DNA of 64,000 nucleotides from Phocoena phocoena (taxonomy: Eukaryota; Chordata; Mammalia; Artiodactyla; Phocoenidae): positions 248,001 to 312,000 of the forward strand of contig NW_027077448.1 in NCBI RefSeq assembly GCF_963924675.1, written 5' to 3'. Of the stretch, positions 46,205-60,180 are shown one piece after another. The notes under the pieces are model-generated. The model made no database searches. It saw only the letters and a program-made list of their open reading frames with translations, and was not told where the DNA came from. Numbering within the stretch: the first letter of the stretch is position 1; each line of letters begins with the position of its first letter. The position numbers and the translations under genes were made by a program.

Positions 46205-47952
46205 AACCCAGAGTATCGTCCACCGTTTGATTGGGAAATGATTTAAAATTCATCTCAGTTTTCGTTTCCTGGTCCTCGGGTTCACCATTCCAGATGCTTT
46301 ACTAACATTCTCCCTGCTTGGAGAGTCAGTGCCTTTAACCTCCTGTTTCGCACAGCTTGCAATTTCTGTGCAAGATGAACAGGAATAGGGAGAACCAATG
46401 AGAGACTAGCTGTAGGTGTCTGCACGGGCAAATGTAACGCTCATTGCCCAACAGTAAGAGGAATTAAACAAAGGCTCATTGTGCCCTGCTGGAAACAGAT
46501 TAGGGCCTGAAGCAATCCTGCAGTTTTGTGCCCAGCTCACAAGAAAGCGAGTTGAAGAAAGGAGCTCAGGGGCACTGTACATCACAAACCTGCAGAGTTA
46601 TAAATGACAGCTATCCTCCAAAAATATATTGAAGTAAGCCTGCGAAGGGGACTTGAAAGCGGGGCTGAATTTCGGGAAAACAATTGCAGGGGGTAGACTG
46701 GAATTGCCCTGAAAGCATAGGAAAAGAGGCACAACGTCGACAATGATGCACTTGGCCAAAAAGGGCGTATGCGTTTTTTCCTGAATATATTCAGGAAAAA
46801 ACGCATACGCCCTTTTTGGCCAACCAAGCAAGCCTGTAAAGGAAATCTGCACTACAATGAAATCTCACTGCCCCCCCGGGCATAAGGGCCATCTGAAAAA
46901 AGTGTAAAATCCAGAAATGTAGGACAAGATATGGAGAACAGGGAGCCTTGTTATGCTGATTGGCAGGATGTAAATTGCCAGCAGCCACCCTGGAGAAGTG
47001 TATGGTGTTTCCTGAAACACGTAAGAAACAAAGCAACACAGCCTATGGCACTTCCACTTATGGTCCTATAGCTTACGGAAATTAAAATCAAAAACAGACA
47101 GCCACCCCAATATTTGGGACGGCTGTGTTCACAAGAAGCTCGTCTACAGTATCAGGTAAATATCCCAGAAAGCAAAAAATGGATAAAGAAGTTGTGGCAC
47201 GTACGTGCAATGCAATATCCCTCAGCAATCAAATCTGTGTCGTCAGGCCCGTAGCGGCATACTAAATGGATGCAGGTACGGTGATTCTACGTGAACTACG
47301 TCACACAGAAAAAGAAACATCATAAGATATCACTAATACACGGAATGTAAACTTGACTACACATGAACTGAATTACAAAACAGAACAGGGTCTCAAATTT
47401 AGAAAACCAACTAGTGCTTGCTTATGGGGAAAGGTGCGTTGGGGTGCTGCATAAAACCAGAGACTGAAATTAGCACAGATAACTTTCCATAAGCCAAATA
47501 TGTAATAGACAAGACCTACTCCTTGCTCAACGAAATGGACCCAACACCACATATTCAACGCCTAGGAATATACCTGACTAGGTAGAATCTTAAAACCCAT
47601 GGATATATATGTCTCCGTAAGAGAATCAAGCGTGTGTACAGCGGCCGAAACGCAGCAGTGAAAATCCGATAAATCCCATTATCAAAATAAATTTCGAAAA
47701 CAAAACACAAAGACAGTGAAATAGAGAGCAATTCTTAAATAATTCACTCAGGGCATGTGATGCAACCGGGATTGACCACATCTACACCCAGAGCTGGTTG
47801 AGACATAAGGCTGGACACTTCAGGCTGATAGCATTGGTGAGTTTCGGTGAGCAAATGCAGACCCTTTGAAGTCATACTGCATGGTACCCATTCCATGGGT
47901 CCCAACTCTCCAGGTTCAAGGGATTCTTCCTCCAGCTAAAACATGCATGGGA
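46205..47952 (+). repeat. Satellite monomer R8 (A-type)
   Basis: 1,748 bp with a perfect palindrome at 46752-46823. The TTTAAA-containing block reads AAATGATTTAAAATTCATC here. GCATACTAAATGG near 47,257 is private. Confidence 0.92.
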
Positions 47953-49698
47953 AACCCAGAGTATTGTCCACCATGTGACTGGGAAATGATTTAAAATGCA
48001 TCTCAGTTTTCGTATCCTGGTCCTCGGGTTCACCATTCCAGATGCTTTACTATCACTCTCCCCGCTTGGAGAGTCAGTGCCTTTAACCTCCTGTTTCGCA
48101 CAGCTTGCAATTTCTGTGCAAGATGAACAGGAATAGGGAGAACCAATGAGAGACTAGCTGTAGGTGTCTGCACGGGCAAATGTAACGCTCATTGCCCACC
48201 AGGAAGAGGAATTAAACAAAGGCTCAGTGTGCCCTGCTGGAAACAGATTAGGGACTGAAGCAATCCTGCGGTTTTGTGCCCAGCTCACAAGAAAGCGAGT
48301 TGAAGAAAGGAGTTCAGGGGCACTGTACTTCACAAACCTGCAGAGTTATAAATGACAGCTATCCTCCAAAAATATATTGAAGTAAGCCTGCGAAGGGGAC
48401 TTGAAAGCGGGGCTGAATTTCAGGAAAACGATTGCAGGGGGTAGACTGGAATTGCCCTGAAAGCATAGGAAAAGAGGTACAACGTCGAAAATGATGCACT
48501 TTACCAAAAAGTGCGTATGCGTTTTTTCCTGAATATATTCAGGAAAAACGCATACGCCCTTTTTGGCCAACCAAGCAACCTGTAAAGGAAATCTGCACTA
48601 CAATGAAATCTCACTGCCCCCCCGGGCAAAAGGGCCATCTGAAAAAAGTGTAAAATCCAGAAAGGTAGGACAGGATATGGAGAACAGGGAGCCTTGTTAT
48701 GCTGATTGGCAGGATGTAAATTGCCAGCAGCCACCCTGGAGAAGTGTATGGTGTTTCCTGAAACACGTAAGAAACAAAGCAACACAGCCTATGGCACTTC
48801 CACTTATGGTCCTATAGCTTACGGAAATTAAAATCAAAAACAGACAGCCACCCCAATATTTGGGACGGCTGTGTTCACAAGAAGCTCGTCTACAGTATCA
48901 GGTAAATATCCCAGAAAGCAAAAAATGGATAAAGAAGTTGTGGCACGTACGTGCAATGCAATATCACTCAGCAATGAAATCTGTGTCATCAGGCCCGTAG
49001 CGGCATAGTGAGTGGATGCAGGTACGGTGATTCTACGTGAACTACGTCACACAGAAAAAGAAACATCATAAGATATCACTAATACACGGAATGTAAACTT
49101 GACTACACATGAACTGAATTACAAAACAGAACAGTGTCTCACATTTAGAAAACCAACTAGTGCTTGCATATGGGGAAAGGTGCCTTGGGCTGTTGCATAA
49201 AACCAGAGACTGAAATTAGCACAGATAACTTTCCATAAGCCAAATATGTAATAGACAAGACCTACTCCTTGCTCAACGAAATGGACTCAACACCACATAT
49301 TCAAGGCCTAGGAATATACCTGACTAGGAAGAATCTTAAAACCCATGGATATATATGTCTCCGTAAGAGAATCAAGCATGTGTACAGCGGCGGAAATGCA
49401 GCAGTGAAAATCCGATAAATCCCATTATCAAAATAAATTTCGGAAACAAAACACAAAGACAGTGAAATAGAGAGCAATTCTTAAATAATTCACTCAGGGC
49501 ATGTGATGCAACCGGGATTGACCACATCTACACCCAGAGCTGGTTGAGACATAAGGCTGGACACTTCAGGCTGATAGCATTGGTGAGTTTCGGTGAGCAA
49601 ATGCAGACCCTTTGAAGTCATACTTCATGGTACCTATTCCATGTGTCCCAACTCTTCAGGTTCAAGGGATTCTTCCTCCAGCTAAAACATGCATGGGA
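47953..49698 (+). repeat. Satellite monomer R9 (A-type)
   Basis: 1,746 bp. The palindrome (48500-48570) is one base short on the right arm (five A instead of six) and the left arm reads TTTACCAAAAAGTGCG. Confidence 0.92.
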
Positions 49699-51444
49699 AA
49701 CCCAGAGTATCGTCCACCGTGTGATTGGGAAACGATTTAAAATGCATCTCAGTTTTCGTATCCTGGTCCTCGGGTTCACCATTCCAGATGCTTTACTAAC
49801 ACTCTCCCCGCTTGGAGAGTCAGTGCCTTTAACCTCCTCTTTGGCACAGCTTGCAATTTCTGCGCAAGATGAACAGGAATAGGGAGAACCAATGAGAGAC
49901 TAGCTATAGGTGTCTGCACGGACAAATGTAAGGCTCATTTCCCACCAGGAAGAGGAATTAACCAAAGGCTCAGCGTGCCCTGCCGGAAACAGATTAGGGC
50001 CTGAAGCAATCCTGCGGTTTTGTGCCCAGCTCACAAGAAAGCGAGTTGAAGAAAGGAGCTCAGGGGCACTGTAATGCACAAACCTGCAGAGTTATAAATG
50101 ACAGCTATCCTCCAAAAATATATTGAAGTAAGCCTGCGAAGGGGACTTGAAAGCGGGACAGAATTTCAGGAAAACGATTGCAGGGGGTAGACTGGAATTG
50201 CCCTGAAAGCATAGGAAAAGAGGCACAAAGTCGACAATGATGCACTTGGCCAAAAATTGCATAAGCGTTTTTTCCTGAATATATTCAGGAAAAAACGCAT
50301 ACGCCCTTTTTGGCCAACCAAGCAAGCCTGTAAAGGAAATCGGCACTACAATGAAATCTCACTGCCCCCCGGCAAAAGGGCCATCTGAAAAAAGTGTAAA
50401 ATCCAGAAAGGTAGGACACGATATGGAGAACAGGGAGCCTTGTTATGCTGACTGGCAGGATGTAAATTGTGAACAGCCACCCTGGAGAAGTGTATGGTGT
50501 TTCCTGAAACACGTAAGAAATAAAGCAACACAGCCTATGGCAATTGCACTTATGGTCCTATTCCTTAGGGAAATTAAAATCAAAAACAGAGAGCCACCCC
50601 AAAGTTTGGGACGGCTGTGTTCCCAGGAAGCTCGTCTACAGTACCAGGTAAATATCCCAGAAAGCAAAAAATGGATAAATAATTTGTGGCACGTACGTGC
50701 AATGCAATATCACTCAGCAATGAAATCTGTGTCATCAGGCCCATAGCGGCATAGTGAGTTGATGCAGGTACGGTGATTCTACGTGAACTACGTCACACAG
50801 AAAAAGAAACATCATAAGATATCACTAATACACGGAATGTAAACTTGACTACACATGAACTGAATTACAAAACAGAACAGGATCTCAAATTTAGAAAACC
50901 AACTAGTGCTTGCTTATGGGGAAAGGTGCCTTGGGGTGCTGCATAAAAGCAGAGACTGAAATTAGCACCGATAACATTCCATAAGCCAAATATGTAATAG
51001 ACAAGACCTACACCTTGCTCAACGAAATGGACTCAACACCACATATTCAACGCCTAGGAATATACCTGACTAGGAAGAATCATAAAACCCATGGATTTAT
51101 ATGTCTCCGTAAGAGAATCAAGCGTGTGTACAGCGGCATAAATGCAGCAGTGAAAATCTGATAAATCCCATTATCAAAATAAATTTCAAAAACAAAACAC
51201 TAAGACAGTGAAATAGAGAGGAATTCTTAAATAATTCACTCAGGGCATGTGATGCAACCGGGATTGACCACATCTACACCCAGAGCTGGTTGAGACATAA
51301 GGCTGGACACTTCAGGCTGATAGCATTGGTGAGTTTCGGTGAGCAAATGCAGACCCTTTGAAGTCATACTGCATGGTACCCATTCCATGGGTCCCAACTC
51401 TCCAGGTTCAAGGGATTCTTCCTCCAGCTAAAACATGCATGGGA
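49699..51444 (+). repeat. Satellite monomer R10 (B-type)
   Basis: 1,746 bp. It has B-type CCTATTCCTTAGGG near 50,557 and an open L1-fossil frame of 131 codons (50,351-50,746). The left palindrome arm (50246-50317) has changes (AAAATTGCATAAGCG) while the right arm is consensus. Confidence 0.92.
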
Positions 51445-53191
51445 AACACAGAGTATCGTCCACCGTGTGATTGGGAGACGATTTAAAATGCATCTGAGTT
51501 TTCGATTCCTGGTCTTCGGGTTCACCATTCCAGATGCTTTACTAACACTCTCCCCGCTTGGAGAGTCAGTGCCTTTAACCTCCTCTTTGGCACAGCTTGC
51601 AATTTCTGTGCAAGATGAACAGGAATAGGGAGAACCAATGAGAGACTAGCTATAGGTGTCTGCACGGGCAAACGTAACGCTCATTGCCGATCAGGAAGAG
51701 GAATTAAACAAAGGCTCAGCGTGCCCTGCTGAAAACAGGTTAGGGCCTGAAGCAATCCTGCGGTTTTGTGCCCAGCTCACAAGAAAGCGAGTTGAAGAAA
51801 CTAGCTCAGGGGCACTGTAATTCACAAACCTGCAGAGTTATAAATGACAGCTATCCTCCAAAAATATATTGAAGTAAGCCTGCGAAGGGGACTTGAAATC
51901 GGGGCAGAATTTCAGGAAAACGATTGCAGGGGGTAGACTGGAATTGCCCTGAAAGCATAGGAAAAGAGGCACAACGTCGACAATGATGCACTTGGCCAAA
52001 AAGGGCGTATGCATTTTTTCCTGAATATATTCAGGAAAAAACGCGTACGCCATTTTTGGCCAACCAAGCAAGCCTGTAAAGGAAATCTGCACTACAATAA
52101 AGTCTCACTGCCCCCCGGGCAAAAGGGCCATCTGAAAAAAGTGTAAAATCCAGAAAGGTAGGACAGGATATGGAGAACAGGGAGCCTTGTTATGCTGATT
52201 GGCAGGATGTCAATTGCCAGCAGCCACCCTGGAGAAGTGTATGGTGTTTCCTGAAACACATAAGAAACAGAGCAACACAGCCTATGGCACTTCCACTTAT
52301 GGTCCTATAGCTTACGGAAATTAAAATCAAAAACAGACAGCCACCCCAATATTTGGGACGGCTGTGTTCACAAGAAGCTCGTCTACAGTATCAGGTAAAT
52401 ATCCCAGAATGCAAAAAATGGATAAAGAAATTGTGGCACGTACGTACAATGCAATATCACTTAGCAATGAAATCTGTGTCATCAGACCCGTAGCGGCATA
52501 GTGAGTGGAGGCAGGTACGGTGATTCTACGTGAACTACGTCACACAGAAAAAGAAACATCATAAGATATCACTAATACAAGGAATGTAAACTTGACTACA
52601 CATGAACTGAATTACAAAACAGAACAGGGTCTCAAATTTAGAAAACCAACTAGTGCTTGCTTATGGGGAAAGGTGCATTGGGGTGCTGCATAAAACCAGA
52701 GACTGAAATTAGCACAGATAACTTTCCATAAGCCAAATATGTAATAGACAAGACCTACTCCTTGCTCAACGAAATGGACCCAACACCACATATTCAACGC
52801 CTAGGAATATACCTGACTAGGAAGAATCTTAAAACCCATGGATATATATGTCTCCGTAAGAGAATCAAGCGTGTGTACAGCGGCCGAAACGCAGCAGTGA
52901 AAATCCGATAAATCCCATTATCAAAATAAATTTCGAAAACAAAACACAAAGACAGTGAAATAGAGAGCAATTCTTAAATAATTCACTAAGGGCATGTGAT
53001 GCAACCGGTATTGACCACATCTACACCCAGAGCTGGTTGAGACATAAGGCTGGACACTTCTGGCTGATAGCATTGTTGGGTTTCGGTGAGCAAATGCAGA
53101 CCCTTTGAAATCATACTGCATGGTACCCATTCCATGGGTCCCAACTCTCCAGGTTCAAGGGATTCTTCCTCCAGCTAAAACATGCATGGGA
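51445..53191 (+). repeat. Satellite monomer R11 (A-type)
   Basis: 1,747 bp. The landmark reads AACACAGAG as in R1. The palindrome (51992-52063) has GCATTTTTT on the left, and GCGTACG and CCATTTTTGG on the right. Confidence 0.92.
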
Positions 53192-54938
53192 AACCCAGAG
53201 TATCGTCCACCGTGTGATTGGGAAACGATTTAAAATGCATCTCAGTTTTCGTATCCTGGTCCTCGGGTTCACCATTCCAGATGCTTTACTAACACTCTCC
53301 CCGCTTGGAGAGTCAGTGCCTTTAACCTCCTCTTTGGCACAGCTTGCAATTTCTGTGCAAGATGAACAGGAATAGGGAGAACCAATGAGAGACTAGCTGT
53401 AGGTGTCTGCACGGGCAAATGTAACGCTCATTGCCCACCAGGAAGAACAATTAAACAAAGGCTCAGTGTGCCCTGCTGGAAACAGATTAGGGCCTTAAGC
53501 AATCCTGCGGTTTTGTGCCCAGCTCACAAGAAAGCGAGTTGAAGAAAGGAGCTCAGGGGCACTGTAATTCACAAACCTGCAGAGTTATAAATGACAGCTA
53601 TCTTCCAAAAGTATATTGAAGTAAGCCTGCGAAGGGGACTTGAAAGCAGGGCAGAATTTCAGGAAAACGATTGCAGGGGATAGACTGGAATTGCCCTGAA
53701 AGCATAGGAAAAGAGGCAGAACGTCGACAATGATGCACTTGGCCAAAATGTGCGTAAGCGTTTTTTCCTGAATATATTCAGGAAAAAACGCATACGCCCT
53801 TTTTGGCCAACCGAGCAAGCCTGTAAAGGAAATCTGCACTACAATGAAATCTCACTGCCCCCTGGCAAAAGGGCCATCTGAAAAAAAGTGTAAAATCCAG
53901 AAAGGTAGGACAGGATATGGAGAACAGGGAGCCTTGTTATGCTGATTGGCAGGATGTAAATTGTGAAGAGCCACCCTGGAGAAGTGTATGGTGTTTCCTG
54001 AAACACGTAAGAAATAAAGCAACACAGCCTATGGCAATTGCACTTATGGTCCTATTCCTTAGGGAAATTAAAATCAAAAACAGAGAGGCACCCCAAAACT
54101 TGGGACGGCTGTGTTCCCAAGTAGCTCGTCTACAGTACCAGGTAAATATCCCAGAAAGCAAAAAATGGATAAAGAAGTTGTGGCACGTACGTGCAATGCA
54201 GTATCACTCAGCAATGAAATCTGTGTCATCAGGCCCGTAGCGGCATAGTGAGTGGATGCAGGTACGGTGATTCTACGTGAACTACCTCACACAGAAAAAG
54301 AAACATCATAAGATATCACTAATACATGGAATGTAAACTTGACTACACATGAACTGAATTACAAAACAGAACAGGGTCTCAAATTTAGAAAACCAACTAG
54401 TGCTTGCTTATGGGGAAAGGTGCCTTGGGCTGTTGCATAAAACCAGAGACTGAAATTAGCACAGATAACTTTCCATAAGCCAAATATGTAATAGACAAGA
54501 CCTACTACTTGCTCAACGAAATGGACCCAACACCACATATTCAACGCCTAGGAATATACCTGACTAGGAAGAATCTTAAAACCCATGGATATATATGTCT
54601 CCGTAAGAGAATCAAGCGTGTATACAGCGGCCGAAACGCAGCAGTGAAAATCCGATAAATCCCATTATCAAAATAAATTTCGAAAACAAAACACAAAGAC
54701 AGTGAAATAGAGAGCAATTCTTAAATAATTCACTCAGGGCATGTGATGCAACCGGGATTGACCACATCTACACCCAGAGCTGGTTGAGACATAAGGCTGG
54801 ACACTTCAGGCTGATAGCATTGGTGAGTTTCGGTGAGCAAATGCAGACCCTTTGAAGTCATACTGCATGGTACCCATTCCATGGGTCCCAACTCTCCAGG
54901 TTCAAGGGATTCTTCCTCCAGCTAAAACATGCATGGGA
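53192..54938 (+). repeat. Satellite monomer R12 (B-type)
   Basis: 1,747 bp. It has B-type CCTATTCCTTAGGG near 54,049 and a 107-codon open L1-fossil frame (53,917-54,240). The left palindrome arm (53739-53810) has AAAATGTGCGTAAGCG and the right arm is consensus. Confidence 0.92.
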
Positions 54939-56685
54939 AACCCAGAGTATCGTCCACCGTGTGATTGGGAAACGATTTAAAATGCATCTCAGTTTTCGTA
55001 TCCTGGTCCTCGGGTTCACCATTCCAGATGCTTTACTAACACTCTCCCCGCTTGGAGAGTCAGTGCCTTTAACCTCCTGTTTGGCACAGCTTGCAATTTC
55101 TGTGCAAGATGAACAGGAATAGGGAGAACCAATGAGAGACTAGCTGTAGGTGTCTGCACGGGCAAATGTAACGCTCATTGCCGACCAGGAAGAGGAATTA
55201 AACAAAGGCTCAGCATGCCCTGCTGAAAACAGGTTAGGGCCTGAAGCAATCCTGTGGTTTTGTGCCCAGCTCACAAGAAAGCGAGTTGAAGAAACTAGCT
55301 CAGGGGCACTGTAATTCACAAACCTGCAGAGTTATAAATGACAGCTATCCTCCAAAAATATATTGAAGTAAGCCTGCGAAGGGGACTTGAAAGCGGGGCA
55401 GAATTTCAGGAAAACGATTGCAGGGTGTAGACTGGAATTGCCCTGAAAGCATAGGAAAAGAGGCACAACGTCGACAATGATGCAGTTGGCCAAAAAGGGC
55501 GTATGCGTTTTTTCCTGAATATATTCAGGAAAAAACGCATACGCACTTTTTGGCCAACCAAGCAAGCCTGTAAAGGAAATCTGCACTACAATGAAGTCTC
55601 ACTGCCCCCCGGGCAAAAGGGCCATGTGAAAAAAGTGTAAAATCCAGAAATGTAGGACAGGATATGGAGAACAGGGAGCCTTGTTATGCTGATTGGCAGG
55701 ATGTAAATTGCCGGCAGCCACCCTGGAGAAGTGTATGGTGTTTCCTGAAACACGTAAGAAACAAAGCAACAGAGCCTATGGCACTTCCACTTATGGTCCT
55801 ATAGCTTACGGAAATTAAAATCAAAAACAGACAGCCACCCCAATATTTGGGACGGCTGTGTTCCCAAGAAGCTCGTCTACAGTACCAGGTAAATATCCCA
55901 GAAAGCAAATAATGGATAAAGAAGTTGTGGCACGTACGTGCAATGCAATATCACTCAGCAATGAAATCTGTGTCATCAGGCCCGTAGCGGCATAGTGAGT
56001 GGATGCAGGTACGGTGATTCTACGTGAACTACGTCACACAGAAAAAGAAACATCATAAGATATCACTAATACACGGAATGTAAACTTGACTACACATGAA
56101 CTGAATTACAAAACAGAACAGGGTCTCAAATTTAGAAAACCAACTAGTGCTTGCTTATGGGAAAAGGTGCCTTGGGGTGCTGCATAAAACCAGAGACTGA
56201 AATTAGCACAGATAACTTTCCATAAGCCAAATATGTAATAGACAAGACCTACTCCTTGCTCAACGAAATGGAACCAACACCACATATTCAACGCCTAGGA
56301 ATATACCTGACTAGGAAGAATCTAAAAACCCATGGATATATATGTCTCCGTAAGAGAAACAAGCATGTGTACAGCGGCCGAAACACAGCAGTGAAAATCC
56401 GATAAATCCCATTATCAAAATAAATTTCGAAAACAAAACACAAAGACAGTGAAATAGAGAGCAATTCTTAAATAATTCACTCAGGGCATGTGATGCAACC
56501 GGGATTGACCACATCTACACCCAGAGCTGGTTGAGACATAAGGCTGGACACTTCAGGCTGATAGCATTGGTGAGTTTCGGTGAGCAAATGCAGACCCTTT
56601 GAAGTCATACAACATGGTACCCATTCCATGGGTCCCAACTCTCCAGGTTCAAGGGATTCTTCCTCCAGCTAAAACATGCATGGGA
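54939..56685 (+). repeat. Satellite monomer R13 (A-type)
   Basis: 1,747 bp. The palindrome (55486-55557) has the CGCACTTTTT mismatch. It shares AACTAGCTCAGGGG and CTGAAAACAGGTTAGGG with R11, two units upstream. Confidence 0.92.
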
Positions 56686-58432
56686 AACCCAGAGTATCGT
56701 CCACCGTGTGATTGGGAAACAATTTAAAATGCATCTCAGTTTTCGTATCCTGGTCTTCGGGTTCACCATTCCAGATGCTTTACTAACACTCTCCCCACTT
56801 GAAAAGTCAGTGCGTTTAACCTCCTGTTTGGCACAGCTTGCAATTTCTGTGCAAGATGAACAGGAATAGGGAGAACCAATGAGAGACTAGCTGTAGTTGT
56901 CTGCACGGGCAAATGTAACGCTCATTGCCCACCAGGAAGAGGAATTAAATAAAGGCTCAGTGTGCCCTGCTGGAAACAGATTAGGGCCTGAAGCAATCCT
57001 GCGGTTTTGTGCCCAGCTCACAAGAAAGCGAGTTGAAGAACGGAGCTCAGAGGCACTGTAATTCACAAACCTGCAGAGTTATAAATGACAGCTATCTTCC
57101 AAAAGTATATTGAAGTAAGCCTGCGAAGGGGACTTGAAAGCGGGGCAGAATTTCAGGAAATCGATTGCAGGGGGTAGACTGGAATTGCCCTGAAAGCATA
57201 GGAAAAGAGGCACAACGTCGACAATGATGCACTTGGCCAAAAGGGGCGTATGCGTTTTTTCCTGAATATATTCAGGAAAAAACGCATATGCCCTTTTTGG
57301 CCAAACAAGCAAGCCTGTAAAGGAAATCTGCACTACAATGAAGTCTCACTGCCCCCCGGGCAAGAGGGCCATCTGAAAAAAGTGTAAAATCCAGAAAGGT
57401 AGGACAGGATATGGAGAACAGGGAGCCTTGTTATGCTGATTGGCAGGATGTAAATTGCCAACAACCACCCTGGAGAAGTGTATGGTGTTTCCTGAAACAC
57501 GTAAGAAATAAAGCAACACAGCCTATGGCAATTGCACTTATGGTCCTATTCCTTAATGAAATTAAAATCAAAAACAGAGATCCACCCCAAAGTTTGGGAC
57601 GGCTGTGTTCCCAAGAAGCTCGTCTACAGTACCAGTTAAATATCCCAGAAAGCAAAAAATGGATAAAGAAGTTGTGGCATGTACGTGCAATGCAATATCA
57701 CTCAGCAATGAAATCTGTGTCATCAGCCCCGTAGCGGCATAGTGAGTGGATGCAGGTACGGTGATTCTACGTGAACTACGTGACACAGAAAAAGAAACAT
57801 CATAAGATATCACTAATACACGGAATGTAAACTTGACTATACATGAACTGAATTACAATACAGAACAGGGTCTCAAATTTAGAAAACCAACTAGTGCTTG
57901 CTTATGGGGAAAGGTGCCTTGGGGTGCTGCATAAAACCAGAGACTGAAATTAGCACAGATAACATTCCATAAGCCAAATATGTAATAGACAAGACCTACT
58001 CCTTGCTCAACGAAATGGACTCAACACCACGTATTCAACGCCTAGGAATATACCTGACTAGGAAGTATCTTAAAACCCATGGATATATATGTCTCCGTAA
58101 GAGAATCAAGCATGTGTACAGCGGCCGATACGCAGCAGTGAAAATCCGATAAATCCCATTATCAAAATAAATTTCGAAAACAAAACACAAAGACAGTGAA
58201 ATAGAGAGCAATTCTTAAATAATTCACTCAGGGAATGTGATGCAACCGGGATTGACCACATCTACACCCAGAGCTGATTGAGACATAAGGCTGGACACTT
58301 CAGGCTAATAGCATTGGTGAGTTTCGGTGAGCAAATGCAGACACTTTGAAGTCATACTGCATGGTACCTATTCCATGGGTCCCAACTCTTCAGGTTCAAG
58401 GGATTCTTCCTCCAGCTAAAACATGCATAGGA
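56686..58432 (+). repeat. Satellite monomer R14 (B-type)
   Basis: 1,747 bp. It is B-type with a private change (CCTATTCCTTAATG near 57,545) and a 107-codon open L1-fossil frame (57,411-57,734). The palindrome (57233-57304) has AAAAGGGGCG on the left and CATATGCCC on the right. Confidence 0.92.
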
Positions 58433-60180
58433 AACCCACAGTATGGTCCACCCTGTGATTGGGAAACGATTTAAAATGCATCTCTGTTTTCGTATCCTGG
58501 TCCTCGGGTTCACCATTCCAGATGCTTTACTAACACTCTCCCCGCTTGGAGAGTCAGTGCCTTTAACCTCCTCTTTGGCACAGCTTGCAATTTCTGTGCA
58601 AGATGAACAGGAATAGGGAGAACCAATGAGAGACTAGCTGTAGGTGTCTCCACGGGCAAATGTAACGCTCATTTCCCACCAGGAAGAGGAATTAACCAAA
58701 GGCTCAGCGTGCCCTGCCGGAAACAGATTAGGGCCTGAAGCAATCCTGCGGTTTTGTGCCCAGCTCACAAGAAAGCGAGTTGAAGAAAGGAGCTCAGGGG
58801 CACTGTAATTCACAAACCTGCAGAGTTATAAATGACAGCTATCCTCCAAAAATATATTGAAGTAAGCCTGCGAAGGGGACTTGAAAGTGGGGCAGAATTT
58901 CAGGAAAACGATTGCAGGGGGTAGACTGGAATTGCCCTGTAAGCATAGGAAAAGAGGCAGAACATCGACAATGAGGCACTTGGCCAAAAAGGGCGTATGC
59001 GTTTTTTCCTGAATATATTCAGGAAAAAACGCATACGCCCTTTTTGGCCAAACAAGCAAGCCTGTAAAGGAAATCTGCACTACAATGAAATCTCACTGCC
59101 CCCCTGGGCAAAAGGGCCATCTGAAAAAAGTGTAAAATCCAGAAATATAGTACAGGATATGGAGAACAGGGAGCCTTGTTATGCTGATTGGCAGGATGTA
59201 AATTGCCAGCAGCCACCCTGGAGAAGTGTATGGTGTTTCCTGAAACACGTAAGAAACAAAGCAACACAGCCTATGGCACTTCCACTTATGGTCCTATAGA
59301 TTACGGAAATTAAAATCAAAAACAGACAGCCACCCCAATATTTGGGACGGCTGTGTTCCCAAGTAGCTCGTCTACAGTACCAGGTAAATATCCCAGAAAG
59401 CAAAAAATGGATAAAGAAGTTGTGGCACGTACGTACAATGCAATATCACTCAGCAATGAAATCTGTGTCATCAGGCCCGTAGCGGCATAGTGAGTGGATG
59501 CAGGTACGGTGATTCTACGTGAACTACGTCACACAGAAATAGAAACATCATAAGATATCACTAATACACGGAATGTAAACTTGACTACACATGAACTGAA
59601 TTACAAAACAGAACAGGGTCTCAAATTTAGAAAACCAACTAGTGCTTGCTTATGGGGAAAGGTGCCTTGGGGTGCTTCATAAAACCAGAGACTGAAATTA
59701 GCACAGATAACTTTCCATAAGCCAAATATGTAATAGACAAGACCTACTCCTTGCTCAACGAAATGGACTCAACACCACATATTCAACGGCTAGGAATATA
59801 CCTGACTAGGAAGTATCTTAAAACCCATGGATATATATGTCTCCGTAAGAGAATCAAGCATGTGTACAGCGGCCGATACGCAGCAGTGAAAATCCGATAA
59901 ATCCCATTATCAAAATAAATTTCGAAAACAAAACACAAAGACAGTGAAATAGAGAGCAATTCTTAAATAATTCACTCAGGGCATGTGATGCAACCGGGAT
60001 TGACCACATCTACACCCAGAGCTGGTTGAGACATAAGGCTGGACACTTCAGGCTGATAGCACTGGTGAGTTTCGGTGAGCACATGCAGACCCTTTGAAGT
60101 CATACTGCATGGTACCCATTCCATGGGTCCCAACTCTCCAGGTTCAAGGCATTCTTCCTCCAGCTAAAACATGCATGGGA
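58433..60180 (+). repeat. Satellite monomer R15 (A-type)
   Basis: 1,748 bp with a perfect palindrome at 58980-59051. GGCCGATACGCAGC near 59,872 is shared with R14 (near 58,123), so the end of the unit is similar between neighbours. Confidence 0.92.
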
